Part shown: piece by piece, positions 47,181 to 64,000 of the stretch
Numbering within the stretch: the first letter of the stretch is position 1
Layout of the letters: every line of letters begins with the position of its first letter
Assembly (NCBI GenBank): GCA_963830205.1
Contig: CAWHLP010000013.1
Coordinates: forward strand, 1 to 64,000
Origin: CAVSRC01 sp963830205
GTDB taxonomy: Bacteria; Pseudomonadota; Alphaproteobacteria; Rhizobiales; Kaistiaceae
DNA: 64,000 nucleotides
Reading direction: 5' to 3'
The notes under the pieces: model-generated
What the model was told of the DNA's origin: nothing
Seen by the model: the letters and a program-made list of their open reading frames with translations, nothing else
The model's database searches: none
Position numbers and translations under genes: made by a program

Positions 47181-47918
47181 GTGATCACCGAATATCTCAT
47201 CATCTTCGCCGCCCTGGCGCTGGGCGGCCTCGTCAAGGGCGCCCTTGGCGCCGGCCTGCCGGTGGTGGCGGTGCCGGTGCTGGCGTCGTTCTTCGACGTG
47301 CCCTTCGCCATCGCCATGATGATGGTGCCCACCGTCATCACCAACCTGTGGCAGCTCTGGCAGTTCCGCCGCGAGCGCACCGGCCTCGGCTGGATCACCA
47401 GCCTGTGCCTGACCGCGGCCATCGGTACCGCCATCGGCACCTGGCTGCTGGTCAGCCTTCCGAGCCACGTGCTCGGCCTCATCCTGGCCATCGTGGTGCT
47501 CGCCTACATCGTCCTCAGGGTGCTGCGGCCCCACTGGCACATTGCCCTTGCGCTCGCCGCAAGGGCCGCCCCGGTCGTCGGCCTGATCTCGGGCTTCCTC
47601 CAGGGCGCCACCGGCATCTCCGCCCCGGTCAGCATCACCTTCCTGTCCGCGCTGGGCTTCACCCGGCAGCAGTTCATCTTCGCCGCGTCCGCCCTGTTCG
47701 CCAGCTTTGCCGCCGTCCAGGTGCCGTTCCTCACCGCCGCCGGCGTCCTCACCGGGCACCGCCTGCTCTTGAGCGCGCTCGCCTTCCTGCCGGTTCTGGT
47801 CGCCATGCCGGCCGGCAACTGGCTGGCCGGACGGCTGAGCCGTGCCGCCTTCGATCGCCTGATCCTGGTCATGCTCGCCGTGATTGCGGTCAAGCTTCTT
47901 TACGATTTCCTGGCCTAG
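47181..47918 (+). CDS. TauE/SafE family sulfite exporter-like permease
   Basis: A 245-residue membrane protein with about seven to eight helices and the duplicated TauE/SafE motif: ALGGLVKGALGAGLPVVAVPVL near the N-terminus and SGFLQGATGISAPVSITFL in the second half. Members export sulfite, sulfoacetate or other organic anions. It starts with GTG at 47181, 43 bp after pgm, and lies 74 bp before the treS fusion. It has no obvious link to glycogen metabolism, so it may be a passenger in the operon. Confidence 0.85.
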   Translation: MITEYLIIFAALALGGLVKGALGAGLPVVAVPVLASFFDVPFAIAMMMVPTVITNLWQLWQFRRERTGLGWITSLCLTAAIGTAIGTWLLVSLPSHVLGLILAIVVLAYIVLRVLRPHWHIALALAARAAPVVGLISGFLQGATGISAPVSITFLSALGFTRQQFIFAASALFASFAAVQVPFLTAAGVLTGHRLLLSALAFLPVLVAMPAGNWLAGRLSRAAFDRLILVMLAVIAVKLLYDFLA

Positions 47919-47992
47919 GGGCAGCGATTCCTTGTCCAAACCGCTTTGAGCCCCCTTGATTGCGGACACAAGATGGAGTGAGCATCAAGCCA

Positions 47993-53544
<5,552 letters not shown>

Positions 53545-53573
53545 GGCGGCAGGGCCTAGGGGATCGTTTGCAC

Positions 53574-55682
53574 ATGTCAAAGCTGCGGGTCGGGCCCGGC
53601 TTGCCGCATCCGCTCGGCGCAACCTGGGACGGGGCGGGGGTGAATTTCGCCCTGTTCTCCGCCAATGCCACCAAGGTCGAGGTCTGCCTCTTCGACCCCA
53701 AGGGACGGCGCGAGGTGGAGCGCATCGCGCTGCCCGAATTCACCCACGAGGTCTGGCACGGCTATCTGCCCGACGTGCGTCCCGGCCAGCTCTACGGCTA
53801 CCGCGTCCACGGCCCCTACGACCCCGCCAACGGCCACCGCTTCAATCCCCACAAGCTGCTCATCGACCCTTACGCCCGCGCCCTGGTCGGCGACATCGTC
53901 TGGCACGACGCCTGCTACGGCTACCGCGTCGGTTCGGCGCGCGGCGACCTGGTCATGGACCGGCGCGATTCGGCCTTCGTCATGCCCAAGTGCCTGGTCA
54001 TCGACAGCGCCGTCACCTGGGGCGGCGACCGCCATCCCCGCCGTCCCTGGGCCGACACCATCGTCTACGAGGCGCACGTCAAGGGCATGACGGCGGCGCG
54101 CGAGGACATCGCCCAGCCGCTGCGCGGCACCTTCGCCGGCCTGTGCGACCCGCGCATGGTCGAGCACCTGCAGAAGCTCGGCGTCACCGCCGTCGAGCTG
54201 ATGCCGATCCAGTCCTTCTTCGACGACCGCGAATTCGTCCAGCGCGGGCTGACCAACTACTGGGGCTACAACACCGTCAACTTCTTCGCCCCGGCGGCGC
54301 GCTACATCTCGCCCGGCGCCGATATCCACGAGTTCAAGCTGATGGTCCACCGGCTGCACGAGGCCGGCATCGAGCTCCTTCTCGACGTGGTCTTCAACCA
54401 CACCGCCGAAGGCAACCACATGGGCCCGACGCTGTCCTTCCGCGGCATCGACAACGCCAGCTACTACATGCTCGGCCAGGACAAGCGCTTCTATTTCGAT
54501 ACCACCGGCTGCGGCAACACGGTGCACCTGCGCCATCCGCGCGTGCTGCAGATGGTGATGGATTCGCTGCGCTACTGGGTCGAGGAATGCCACGTCGACG
54601 GCTTCCGCTTCGACCTCACCACGGCGCTCGGCCGCGAATACGACCAGTTCGATCCGAGTGCCGTCTTCTTCGATGCCGTCCACCAGGACCCGGTGCTGCA
54701 ACGCGCCAAGATGATCGCCGAACCGTGGGACCTCGGCCCCAACGGCTATCAGCTGGGCAATTTCCCGCCCGGCTGGGGCGAGTGGAACGGCCGCTATCGC
54801 GACACCATGCGCTCGGTCTGGAAGGGCGACGAGGGCCAGATGCCGGCCTTTGCCGGCAGCCTGCTCGGCTCCGCCGACCTTTACGATCATCGCGGCCGCA
54901 AGCCGTGGGCGAGCGTCAATTTCATCACCGCTCACGACGGCTTCACCCTCACCGACCTGTGGACCTACAACGACAAGCACAACCAGGCCAACGGCGAGGG
55001 CAACCGCGACGGCAACAGCGACAACCGCAGCTGGAACTGCGGCGTCGAGGGGCCGACCGACGACCCCGCCGTGCGCGCCCTCAGGGACCGCATGCGGCGC
55101 AACAGCATCGCCACGCTGCTCCTCTCCCAGGGCACGCCGATGGTGCTGATGGGCGACGAGATCGGCCGCAGCCAGCACGGCAACAACAATGCCTACTGCC
55201 AGGACAACGAAACCACCTGGATGCGCTGGCGCGGCATGACCGGGCGCGACTACGCCTTCATGGAGTTCGTCCGTGGCGTCATCGCCATACGCAAGCGCTA
55301 CCCCATCCTGCGCTGGCCGTATTTCCTGCACGGCACCCAGATCTACGGCGACGGCACCCGCGACGTCATCTGGCTCAGGCCGGACGGCAAGGAGATGGAC
55401 AACGCCTCATGGGCCGACAAGTCGGCGCGCAGCCTCGGCGTCATGCTCGGCGACATCCCCCAGCGCGTGCTCATCCTGGTCAACGCCTACCACGAGCCGC
55501 TGTCCTTCCGCCTGCCCAATGGCGGCCGGCCCTACTGGCGCGTCCGCATCGACGCTGGCAGCGGCGAGATCGATCCGCCCGACCGTGTCTATCCCGTCGA
55601 CCAGACGTTGCCGCTTGAAGGTCGCACCCTGATCATGCTTGCTGGCGAAACCGTCATGCGCAACAGGAACACAGCCAAATGA
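53574..55682 (+). CDS. glgX: Glycogen debranching enzyme GlgX
   Basis: A 702-residue isoamylase-type GH13 debranching enzyme that removes alpha-1,6 branches left by phosphorylase. CBM48 is followed by YEAHVKGMT, ELLLDVVFNHTAEGN, nucleophile Asp in GFRFDLTTALGRE (about 346), acid/base Glu in IAEPWDLGPNGYQ and FITAHDGFTLTDL. The stop overlaps malQ (ATGA). Synthesis and breakdown genes thus share one transcript, so flux is probably set by allostery and not by separate transcription. Confidence 0.95.
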   Translation: MSKLRVGPGLPHPLGATWDGAGVNFALFSANATKVEVCLFDPKGRREVERIALPEFTHEVWHGYLPDVRPGQLYGYRVHGPYDPANGHRFNPHKLLIDPYARALVGDIVWHDACYGYRVGSARGDLVMDRRDSAFVMPKCLVIDSAVTWGGDRHPRRPWADTIVYEAHVKGMTAAREDIAQPLRGTFAGLCDPRMVEHLQKLGVTAVELMPIQSFFDDREFVQRGLTNYWGYNTVNFFAPAARYISPGADIHEFKLMVHRLHEAGIELLLDVVFNHTAEGNHMGPTLSFRGIDNASYYMLGQDKRFYFDTTGCGNTVHLRHPRVLQMVMDSLRYWVEECHVDGFRFDLTTALGREYDQFDPSAVFFDAVHQDPVLQRAKMIAEPWDLGPNGYQLGNFPPGWGEWNGRYRDTMRSVWKGDEGQMPAFAGSLLGSADLYDHRGRKPWASVNFITAHDGFTLTDLWTYNDKHNQANGEGNRDGNSDNRSWNCGVEGPTDDPAVRALRDRMRRNSIATLLLSQGTPMVLMGDEIGRSQHGNNNAYCQDNETTWMRWRGMTGRDYAFMEFVRGVIAIRKRYPILRWPYFLHGTQIYGDGTRDVIWLRPDGKEMDNASWADKSARSLGVMLGDIPQRVLILVNAYHEPLSFRLPNGGRPYWRVRIDAGSGEIDPPDRVYPVDQTLPLEGRTLIMLAGETVMRNRNTAK

Positions 55683-57553
55683 GCGAGGACCTCAACCGCC
55701 TGGCCGAGCGTGCCGGCATCGAGCGCAGCTACCTGTCCCTCATGGGGCCGGTGGTCTCCGCCGCGGATGCGCCCCTGCGCGCCACGCTTGCAGCACTCGG
55801 TATTGCCGCCGGTGACGACAAGCAAGTCGCCGAGAGCCTGGCGAACGTGCCGGCTGCCGATCCAGGGCCGATGCAGGCGCCCGACGGCGTCGCCTGCTAC
55901 GTGCCCGACTGGCTGAGCCACGGCCGCTGCTGGGGGATTGCCTGCCAGATCTACAGCCTGCGCTCCAGGCGCAACTGGGGCATGGGCGATTTCGAGGATC
56001 TCGCCCGCTTCGCCGAGATCGCCGCTGCCGCCGGTGCCGATTTCATCGGCGTCAACCCGCTGCATGCCCTGTTCATGGCCGATGCGCGGAAGTTCAGCCC
56101 GTTCTCGCCGTCAAGCCGCCATTTCCTCAACCCGCTCTATATCGCGCTGGATAAGGTGCCGGGCGCCGACACGGTGCTGGCCGAGGTGACCGTCCCGCCG
56201 GAGGTGCGCGACGCCAAATTCGTCGACTACGCCCAGGTCGGCCCGCTCAAGCTGAAGGCGCTGACCTTCCTCTTCCGCGTCTTCCGCGAGAGGGTCGATG
56301 CGGCCGAGCAGCGGTCCTTTGCCGACTATGTCACCGCCGGCGGCCGGCCGCTCTACCTGCACGCTTTGTTCGAGGCGCTGTCGCAGGCGATGGTCGACGA
56401 CGGCCATCCCGCCAGCTGGCATGCCTGGCCCGAGGACTACCGCCACCCGGCGAGCCGCGCGGTCACCGCCTTTGCCGCGTCGCACGCTGAGGCAATCGCC
56501 TTCCATTCCTGGCTGCAATGGACCGCCGAGCGCCAGCTTGGCCAGGCCCAGGCCCGCGCCAAGGCCGCCGGCATGCGCATCGGCCTCTATCTCGACATGG
56601 CGGTCGGCGTCGCCCCCGACGGCTCGGCCACCTGGTCGGACCGCGAACTGACGGTGCCCTCGGTGCGCATCGGCGCGCCGCCCGACTACTACAACGCCGA
56701 CGGCCAGGATTGGGGCGTGGCGCCGCTGTCGCCGGCGGCGCTCAAGGCGCGCGGCTTCGAGCCCTATCGCGAGGTCATCGACACGGTGCTGCGCCACGCC
56801 GGCGCGCTGCGCATCGACCACGCCATGAGCCTCTACCGGCTGTTCTGGATCTCGGAGGGCTACACGGCCGCCGACGGCGTCTATGTGCGCTATCCGCTGG
56901 CCGCCATGCTGCGCACGCTGGCCGAGGTCTCGCAGAAGCAACAGGCGATCGTCATCGGCGAGGCGCTCGGCGTCGTGCCGGCCGGCTTCCCCGAGGTGCT
57001 GAGCACCACCAGGGTCCAGGCCTACGTCGTCTACTTCTTCGAGAAACGCGGCGAGGACTTCGTCCCCGTCGCCGAATATCCGCGCGAGGCGCTCGCCTGC
57101 ATCACCACCCACGACCTGCACACGCTCGCCGGCTGGTGGAGCGCGCACGACCTCACCACCCGCCGCGGCTTCGGTTACCTCAAGGACGCGGACGCCGATC
57201 AGGCCTATGCCGAGCGCGCCAGCGAGCGCCTGCACCTGCTCTATACGCTCGCCGATCAGGGCCTGCTGCCCGGCGACATGCAGGCCGTGCGCGACGGCCA
57301 TCAGCCCCCGCCGGAGACGATCCCCCAATCGGTCGCGGTCGCGCTCCATCGTCTGGTCGCCCGCGCCCCCTCGCGGCTGTTCGTCCTGGCGATCGAGGAC
57401 CTCACCGGCGACCCCGAGCAGGTCAACATCCCCGGCACCATCGACGAGCACCCCAACTGGCGGCGCCGAATCGTCTGCGACATCGAGGACCTGCCCGAGC
57501 AGCCCTTCTTCAAGGCGATCACCGCTGCGCTCCGCGAGGAAAGGCCGCGGTAA
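55679..57553 (+). CDS. malQ: 4-alpha-glucanotransferase (amylomaltase)
   Basis: A 624-residue GH77 disproportionating enzyme that transfers alpha-1,4-glucan pieces between malto-oligosaccharides. It shows GIACQIYSLRSRRNWGMGDFEDL, SPFSPSSRHFLNPLYI, RIGLYLDMAVGVAPDGS, the catalytic Asp in LRIDHAMSLYRLFWI (about 380), IVIGEALGVVP and TTHDLHTLAGWW. It completes the utilisation branch with GlgX. Its 3' end is overlapped by 253 bp by an unexpectedly long convergent reading frame (see the dihydroorotate-dehydrogenase-like gene). Confidence 0.94.
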   Translation: MSEDLNRLAERAGIERSYLSLMGPVVSAADAPLRATLAALGIAAGDDKQVAESLANVPAADPGPMQAPDGVACYVPDWLSHGRCWGIACQIYSLRSRRNWGMGDFEDLARFAEIAAAAGADFIGVNPLHALFMADARKFSPFSPSSRHFLNPLYIALDKVPGADTVLAEVTVPPEVRDAKFVDYAQVGPLKLKALTFLFRVFRERVDAAEQRSFADYVTAGGRPLYLHALFEALSQAMVDDGHPASWHAWPEDYRHPASRAVTAFAASHAEAIAFHSWLQWTAERQLGQAQARAKAAGMRIGLYLDMAVGVAPDGSATWSDRELTVPSVRIGAPPDYYNADGQDWGVAPLSPAALKARGFEPYREVIDTVLRHAGALRIDHAMSLYRLFWISEGYTAADGVYVRYPLAAMLRTLAEVSQKQQAIVIGEALGVVPAGFPEVLSTTRVQAYVVYFFEKRGEDFVPVAEYPREALACITTHDLHTLAGWWSAHDLTTRRGFGYLKDADADQAYAERASERLHLLYTLADQGLLPGDMQAVRDGHQPPPETIPQSVAVALHRLVARAPSRLFVLAIEDLTGDPEQVNIPGTIDEHPNWRRRIVCDIEDLPEQPFFKAITAALREERPR

Positions 57554-58653
57554 AGCCTTCCGCATGGCAGGCGCGTCACCTCCGGAAAGCGTGGTCCGGT
57601 CGGCAGCCTCGGATGCATCGAGGGCGCCAGTGGCGGCCCCGCCCGCGCCCTCAGGCTCTCGGCCGCGTAGCCGGTCAGGATGTTGATGTACTGGGCGCGC
57701 ACCAGGCCTTCGCGGTTGTGCAGGAAGGCGGCGGCGAGCCGCCCGCGCATCTGGTCGATATCGTCGAAGCCGCGGCCGTCCATCCAGGTTTCCAATGCCT
57801 GGCGCAGCGCCCCGATGTGCTCCGGACCGTGGCGGAGCAGCGACGACGTGGTCATCACCACATCGGCGCCGACCAGCAGGTATTTCACCACCTCGTCGCT
57901 CGTCTCGACGCCGCTGGTCGCCGCCAGCGACGTGCCGACACGTCCGGCAAGCAGCGCGATCCACAGAAGCGCCTGGCGGATTTCGTAGGGGTGGCTCAGC
58001 TCCAGGCTCGGCTGCGGCGACAGCGCCGTCAGGTCGATGTCGGGCTGATAGAAGCGGTTGAACAGCACCAGCCCCTTGGCCCCGGCCTTGGCGATCTCGC
58101 CGGCGTGGTGGGCCGGCGCCGACAGCCACGGCCCGAGCTTGACCGCCACCGGAATGGACACCGCCATCGACACCGCCCTGACCGTATCGACCCAGCGCTG
58201 CTCGACCTCAGCCGCGCTCTCGCGCGGGTTGGTCGGCACCCGGTAGAGGTTGAGCTCGATCGCTGCCGCGCCCGCCTCTTCCAGGTCGCGGGCGAAGCTG
58301 GTCCAGCCCTCCGGCGTCGAGCCGTTGAGGCTGGCGATGATCGGGATGGCGCAGGAATCGACCGCCCGGCTGATCGTTTCCAGGCGCGCCTGCAGGCCGC
58401 CGAGGCGGAATGCCGCCACCTCGGGGAAATAGCCGGCCGCTTCCGGCTGCGCCCAGCTGCCCTGCTCGACCAGCTCGGTGAAGGCGGTGTCCTCGGCGGT
58501 GATCTCCTCCTCGTAGATCGAGGGCATCACGATCGCCGCCGCACCGGCGTCCTCCAGCCGGCGGATGCCGTCGAACTCGCGCGACAGCGGCGACGCCGAG
58601 GCGACGATCGGGTGTTCGAGTTCCAGTCCGAGATAGGTCGTGGCAAGGTTCAT
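57301..58653 (-). CDS. Dihydroorotate dehydrogenase-like FMN barrel protein with run-on C-terminus
   Basis: A TIM-barrel flavoprotein related to dihydroorotate dehydrogenase, of the type encoded beside nifJ. MNLATTYLGLELEHPIVASASPLS begins it; MPSIYEEE, IIASLNGSTPEGW, AIELNLYRVP, VAVKLGPWLS and VGADVVMTTSSLLRHGPEH follow. The recognisable domain ends near NILTGYAAES (about 57650, around residue 334), the usual family length, but the frame as printed stays open to 57301, antisense to malQ, giving 450 residues. Removing one C near 57655 would place a stop at 57651-57653. It lies 10 bp after nifJ and probably has an electron-transfer or assembly role with it; its true reaction is unknown. Confidence 0.8.
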   Translation of the reverse strand: MNLATTYLGLELEHPIVASASPLSREFDGIRRLEDAGAAAIVMPSIYEEEITAEDTAFTELVEQGSWAQPEAAGYFPEVAAFRLGGLQARLETISRAVDSCAIPIIASLNGSTPEGWTSFARDLEEAGAAAIELNLYRVPTNPRESAAEVEQRWVDTVRAVSMAVSIPVAVKLGPWLSAPAHHAGEIAKAGAKGLVLFNRFYQPDIDLTALSPQPSLELSHPYEIRQALLWIALLAGRVGTSLAATSGVETSDEVVKYLLVGADVVMTTSSLLRHGPEHIGALRQALETWMDGRGFDDIDQMRGRLAAAFLHNREGLVRAQYINILTGYAAESLRARAGPPLAPSMHPRLPTGPRFPEVTRLPCGRLYRGLSSRSAAVIALKKGCSGRSSMSQTIRRRQLGCSSMVPGMLTCSGSPVRSSIARTNSREGARATRRWSATATDWGIVSGGG

Positions 58654-58663
58654 CGCATGGCCC

Positions 58664-62233
<3,570 letters not shown>

Positions 62234-62250
62234 GTCCGGTCTCCTCGCGC

Positions 62251-63942
62251 TCAGGCGCGCAGCTTGAATTTGTGCGGGACGAGCGGCTCGCCGAGGCTGC
62301 CCACCTTGGCGCCCACCGTCTCCGGCTCGGGCACCATCTCGATGGCGTGGCAGGGGCACTGGTCGTAGCAGGTCGCGCAGCCCGTGCAGAGGTCCAGGTT
62401 GACGGCGTACTTCTGTCCCTCGCCGAGCCTGATGATGGCCTGTTCCGGACAGGCGGCCAGGCAGTTGTTGCATTCGAAGCAGTTGCCGCAGGACAGGCAG
62501 CGGTCGGCCTCGTAGCGGGCCTGCTTCTGGGTGATGCCGGCGACCACTTCGGCGAATGTGTTGCGCGCCTCGATGGGCAGCTCGCTCATGTGCGTGCGGC
62601 CGGCGTCGAGATAGAGCGGCAGGTCGAGCTGGGCGAAATGGACCGCCGGGTTCTTCGCCGGCGGCTGGTAGGTCTCGCCCTTGAGATAGGCGTTGATGGC
62701 GCGCGCCGCCTTCTTGCCGTGGCCGGTCGCCGCGGTCATCGTGCGCGGGCCGCCGATCACGTCGCCGCCGGCGAAGATGCCGGCATGCCCGGTCATCAGC
62801 CGCTCGTCGACCACGATTGTGTCGTCGCGGCCGATCTCGATGTCGGCAACCTTGCGCAGGAACGCGACATCGGCGGTCTGGCCGAGGGCGAGCACCAGCG
62901 AATCGACCTGCAGCGTCTCGAATTCGCCGGTTGGGTGCAACGAGCCGTCTTCGCCCAGTCCGATGGTCTCGATGGTCACGCCTTCCTTGCCGAAGCGCGT
63001 CGGATTGGTCAGCCACTTCGCCTTGACGCCTTCGAGGATCGCCTGGTCGGCCTCGTAGGGCTCGGCGCGCATGTGCGCCCGGTCGCGCCGATAGACGATG
63101 ATCGCCTCCTCGACGCCCAGCCGCCGGGCGACGCGTGCCGCGTCCATGGCGGTATTGCCGCCGCCGACCACCGCGACCACGCGGCCGAGATTGGGCGCCA
63201 TGCCCTTCTCGACATGCTCGAGCATCGAGATCGCATCGATCATCGGCTTGCCGTCGGCGGCGGGGATGTCGAGGTGGTTGCCGTCATGGGTGCCGATGGC
63301 GATGAAGCAGGCATCGAAGCCGCCCGCCTGCATGGCGCCCACGACATCGTCGACGCGCGTGTTCATCACCATGCGCACGCCCATCGCCTCGATGCGCTTG
63401 ATCTCGGCGAGGAGTTCCGCGCGCGGCAGCCGGTAGGCGGGAATGCCGTAGTGCATCATGCCGCCAGGCTCGGCCTCGGCGTCGCGGATCTCCACCTCAT
63501 GGCCCATCAGGCGGAGGTGCCAGGCGCAGGACAGGCCGCCCGGGCCGGCGCCGACGATGAGGACCTTCTTGCCGGTCGGCTTGCCGGCCGGGACCGTCCA
63601 GCCGTGCTCGACGGCGAGATCGCCGAGAAAGCGCTCGACCGCGTGGATCGACACCGCTTCGTCGAGGTCCTTGCGGCTGCACGCGCCCTCGCACGGGTGG
63701 TAGCAGGCGCGGCCGTGAATGCCCGGCAGCGGATTGTCCCTGACCAGCGTGCGCCACGCCGCCTCACACCGGCCCTCGCGCACATGCGCCAGCCAGGCCT
63801 GGATGTCCTCTCCGGCAGGGCAGGCGCGGTTGCACGGCGGCAGGTGGTCGATCCAGGACGGGTGCTGCCAGCGTTGCGGGCCGGTGCCCTTCTGGATGGT
63901 GGCCTGCAGAACCGGCGTCAGGTCTTCAAGGACAAAGCTCAT
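62251..63942 (-). CDS. GltD-like FAD/NAD(P) iron-sulfur oxidoreductase
   Basis: A 563-residue flavoprotein of the glutamate synthase small subunit type. An N-terminal FeS region (CNRACPAGEDI at 37-47, ACYHPCEGACSR at 79-90) is followed by an FAD site (VGAGPGGLSCAWHLR, 130-144) and an NAD(P) site (VVGGGNTAMDAARVARRLG). The C-terminus adds a ferredoxin-like domain with cysteines in CLSCGNCFECNNCLAACP and CTGCATCYDQCPC, absent from plain GltD. No glutamate synthase large subunit gene is present. With nifJ 17 bp downstream, the likely job is passing electrons between NAD(P)H and the ferredoxin used or made by PFOR. That role is inference; the redox domains are plain. Confidence 0.9.
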   Translation of the reverse strand: MSFVLEDLTPVLQATIQKGTGPQRWQHPSWIDHLPPCNRACPAGEDIQAWLAHVREGRCEAAWRTLVRDNPLPGIHGRACYHPCEGACSRKDLDEAVSIHAVERFLGDLAVEHGWTVPAGKPTGKKVLIVGAGPGGLSCAWHLRLMGHEVEIRDAEAEPGGMMHYGIPAYRLPRAELLAEIKRIEAMGVRMVMNTRVDDVVGAMQAGGFDACFIAIGTHDGNHLDIPAADGKPMIDAISMLEHVEKGMAPNLGRVVAVVGGGNTAMDAARVARRLGVEEAIIVYRRDRAHMRAEPYEADQAILEGVKAKWLTNPTRFGKEGVTIETIGLGEDGSLHPTGEFETLQVDSLVLALGQTADVAFLRKVADIEIGRDDTIVVDERLMTGHAGIFAGGDVIGGPRTMTAATGHGKKAARAINAYLKGETYQPPAKNPAVHFAQLDLPLYLDAGRTHMSELPIEARNTFAEVVAGITQKQARYEADRCLSCGNCFECNNCLAACPEQAIIRLGEGQKYAVNLDLCTGCATCYDQCPCHAIEMVPEPETVGAKVGSLGEPLVPHKFKLRA

Positions 63943-64000
63943 GCGTGATCGGCCCCTTGCAAAGGTGCCGGTAACCTGCCCCTCGGGCCGTTAACCGGAC

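Overview
This is a GC-rich chromosomal window with the gene order and protein traits of an alphaproteobacterium of the order Hyphomicrobiales (Rhizobiales). The signs are: tRNA-Ala / FYDLN-acid protein / aroA-cmk-rpsA followed by a trp-accD-folC run; an AccD whose zinc-ribbon cysteines are mostly gone; a TsaE-phosphotransferase fusion next to a MurU-like gene; the block ahcY-HPr-EIIA-hprK-chvG-chvI; and a codirectional regB/regA (actS/actR) pair. I cannot assign a genus. Most of the window is chromosomal core. I found no phage, insertion sequence, integrase, CRISPR array or defence island.

Layout. 0-6.4 kb is the most accessory-looking part: a three-gene lipid-linked sugar transfer set (GT39, LAB_N protein, GT2), a membrane methyltransferase, a zinc alcohol dehydrogenase broken by seven frameshifts, a GT8 glycosyltransferase and an orphan protein with lower GC beside tRNA-Ala(GGC). 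6.6-19.5 kb is a housekeeping run: aroA, cmk, rpsA, sppA, ihfB, lapA-like, an ornithine cyclodeaminase/mu-crystallin gene, trpF-trpB-trpA, accD, folC, with trxA convergent. 19.6-31 kb, minus strand, holds addA-addB (double-strand break repair), murU-like and tsaE-amgK (tRNA t6A modification and peptidoglycan recycling) and a PAS histidine kinase. 31.3-36.6 kb, minus strand, is ahcY with its own promoter and a perfect palindrome, then HPr, EIIA-Man, HprK and ChvG/ChvI, linking regulatory PTS phosphorylation to envelope/acid signalling. 36.8-42.7 kb holds a HugZ-like protein, an ABC-2 exporter, RegB/RegA and a CoA-transferase.

42.8-57.6 kb is a plus-strand storage-carbohydrate cluster: glgC-glgA-pgm make glycogen, glgB branches it, glgX and malQ take it apart, and a trehalose synthase-maltokinase fusion joins trehalose to it. 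57.3-64 kb is a convergent minus-strand operon: a GltD-like FeS flavoprotein, pyruvate:ferredoxin oxidoreductase (NifJ) and a dihydroorotate-dehydrogenase-like protein. Together they suggest a cell that stores glycogen and can oxidise pyruvate through low-potential ferredoxin chemistry, with RegBA redox sensing nearby.

The main caution concerns sequence quality. Five genes (alcohol dehydrogenase, aroA, trpF, addA, PAS kinase) carry 13 frameshifts, and every one is repaired by removing a single base. Insertion-only damage in normally indispensable genes points to residual sequencing error more than gene decay. The best biological leads are the maltokinase half of the TreS fusion, which has lost its catalytic Asp and the partner polar residue while no glgE is present in the cluster, and the palindromic operator in front of ahcY.
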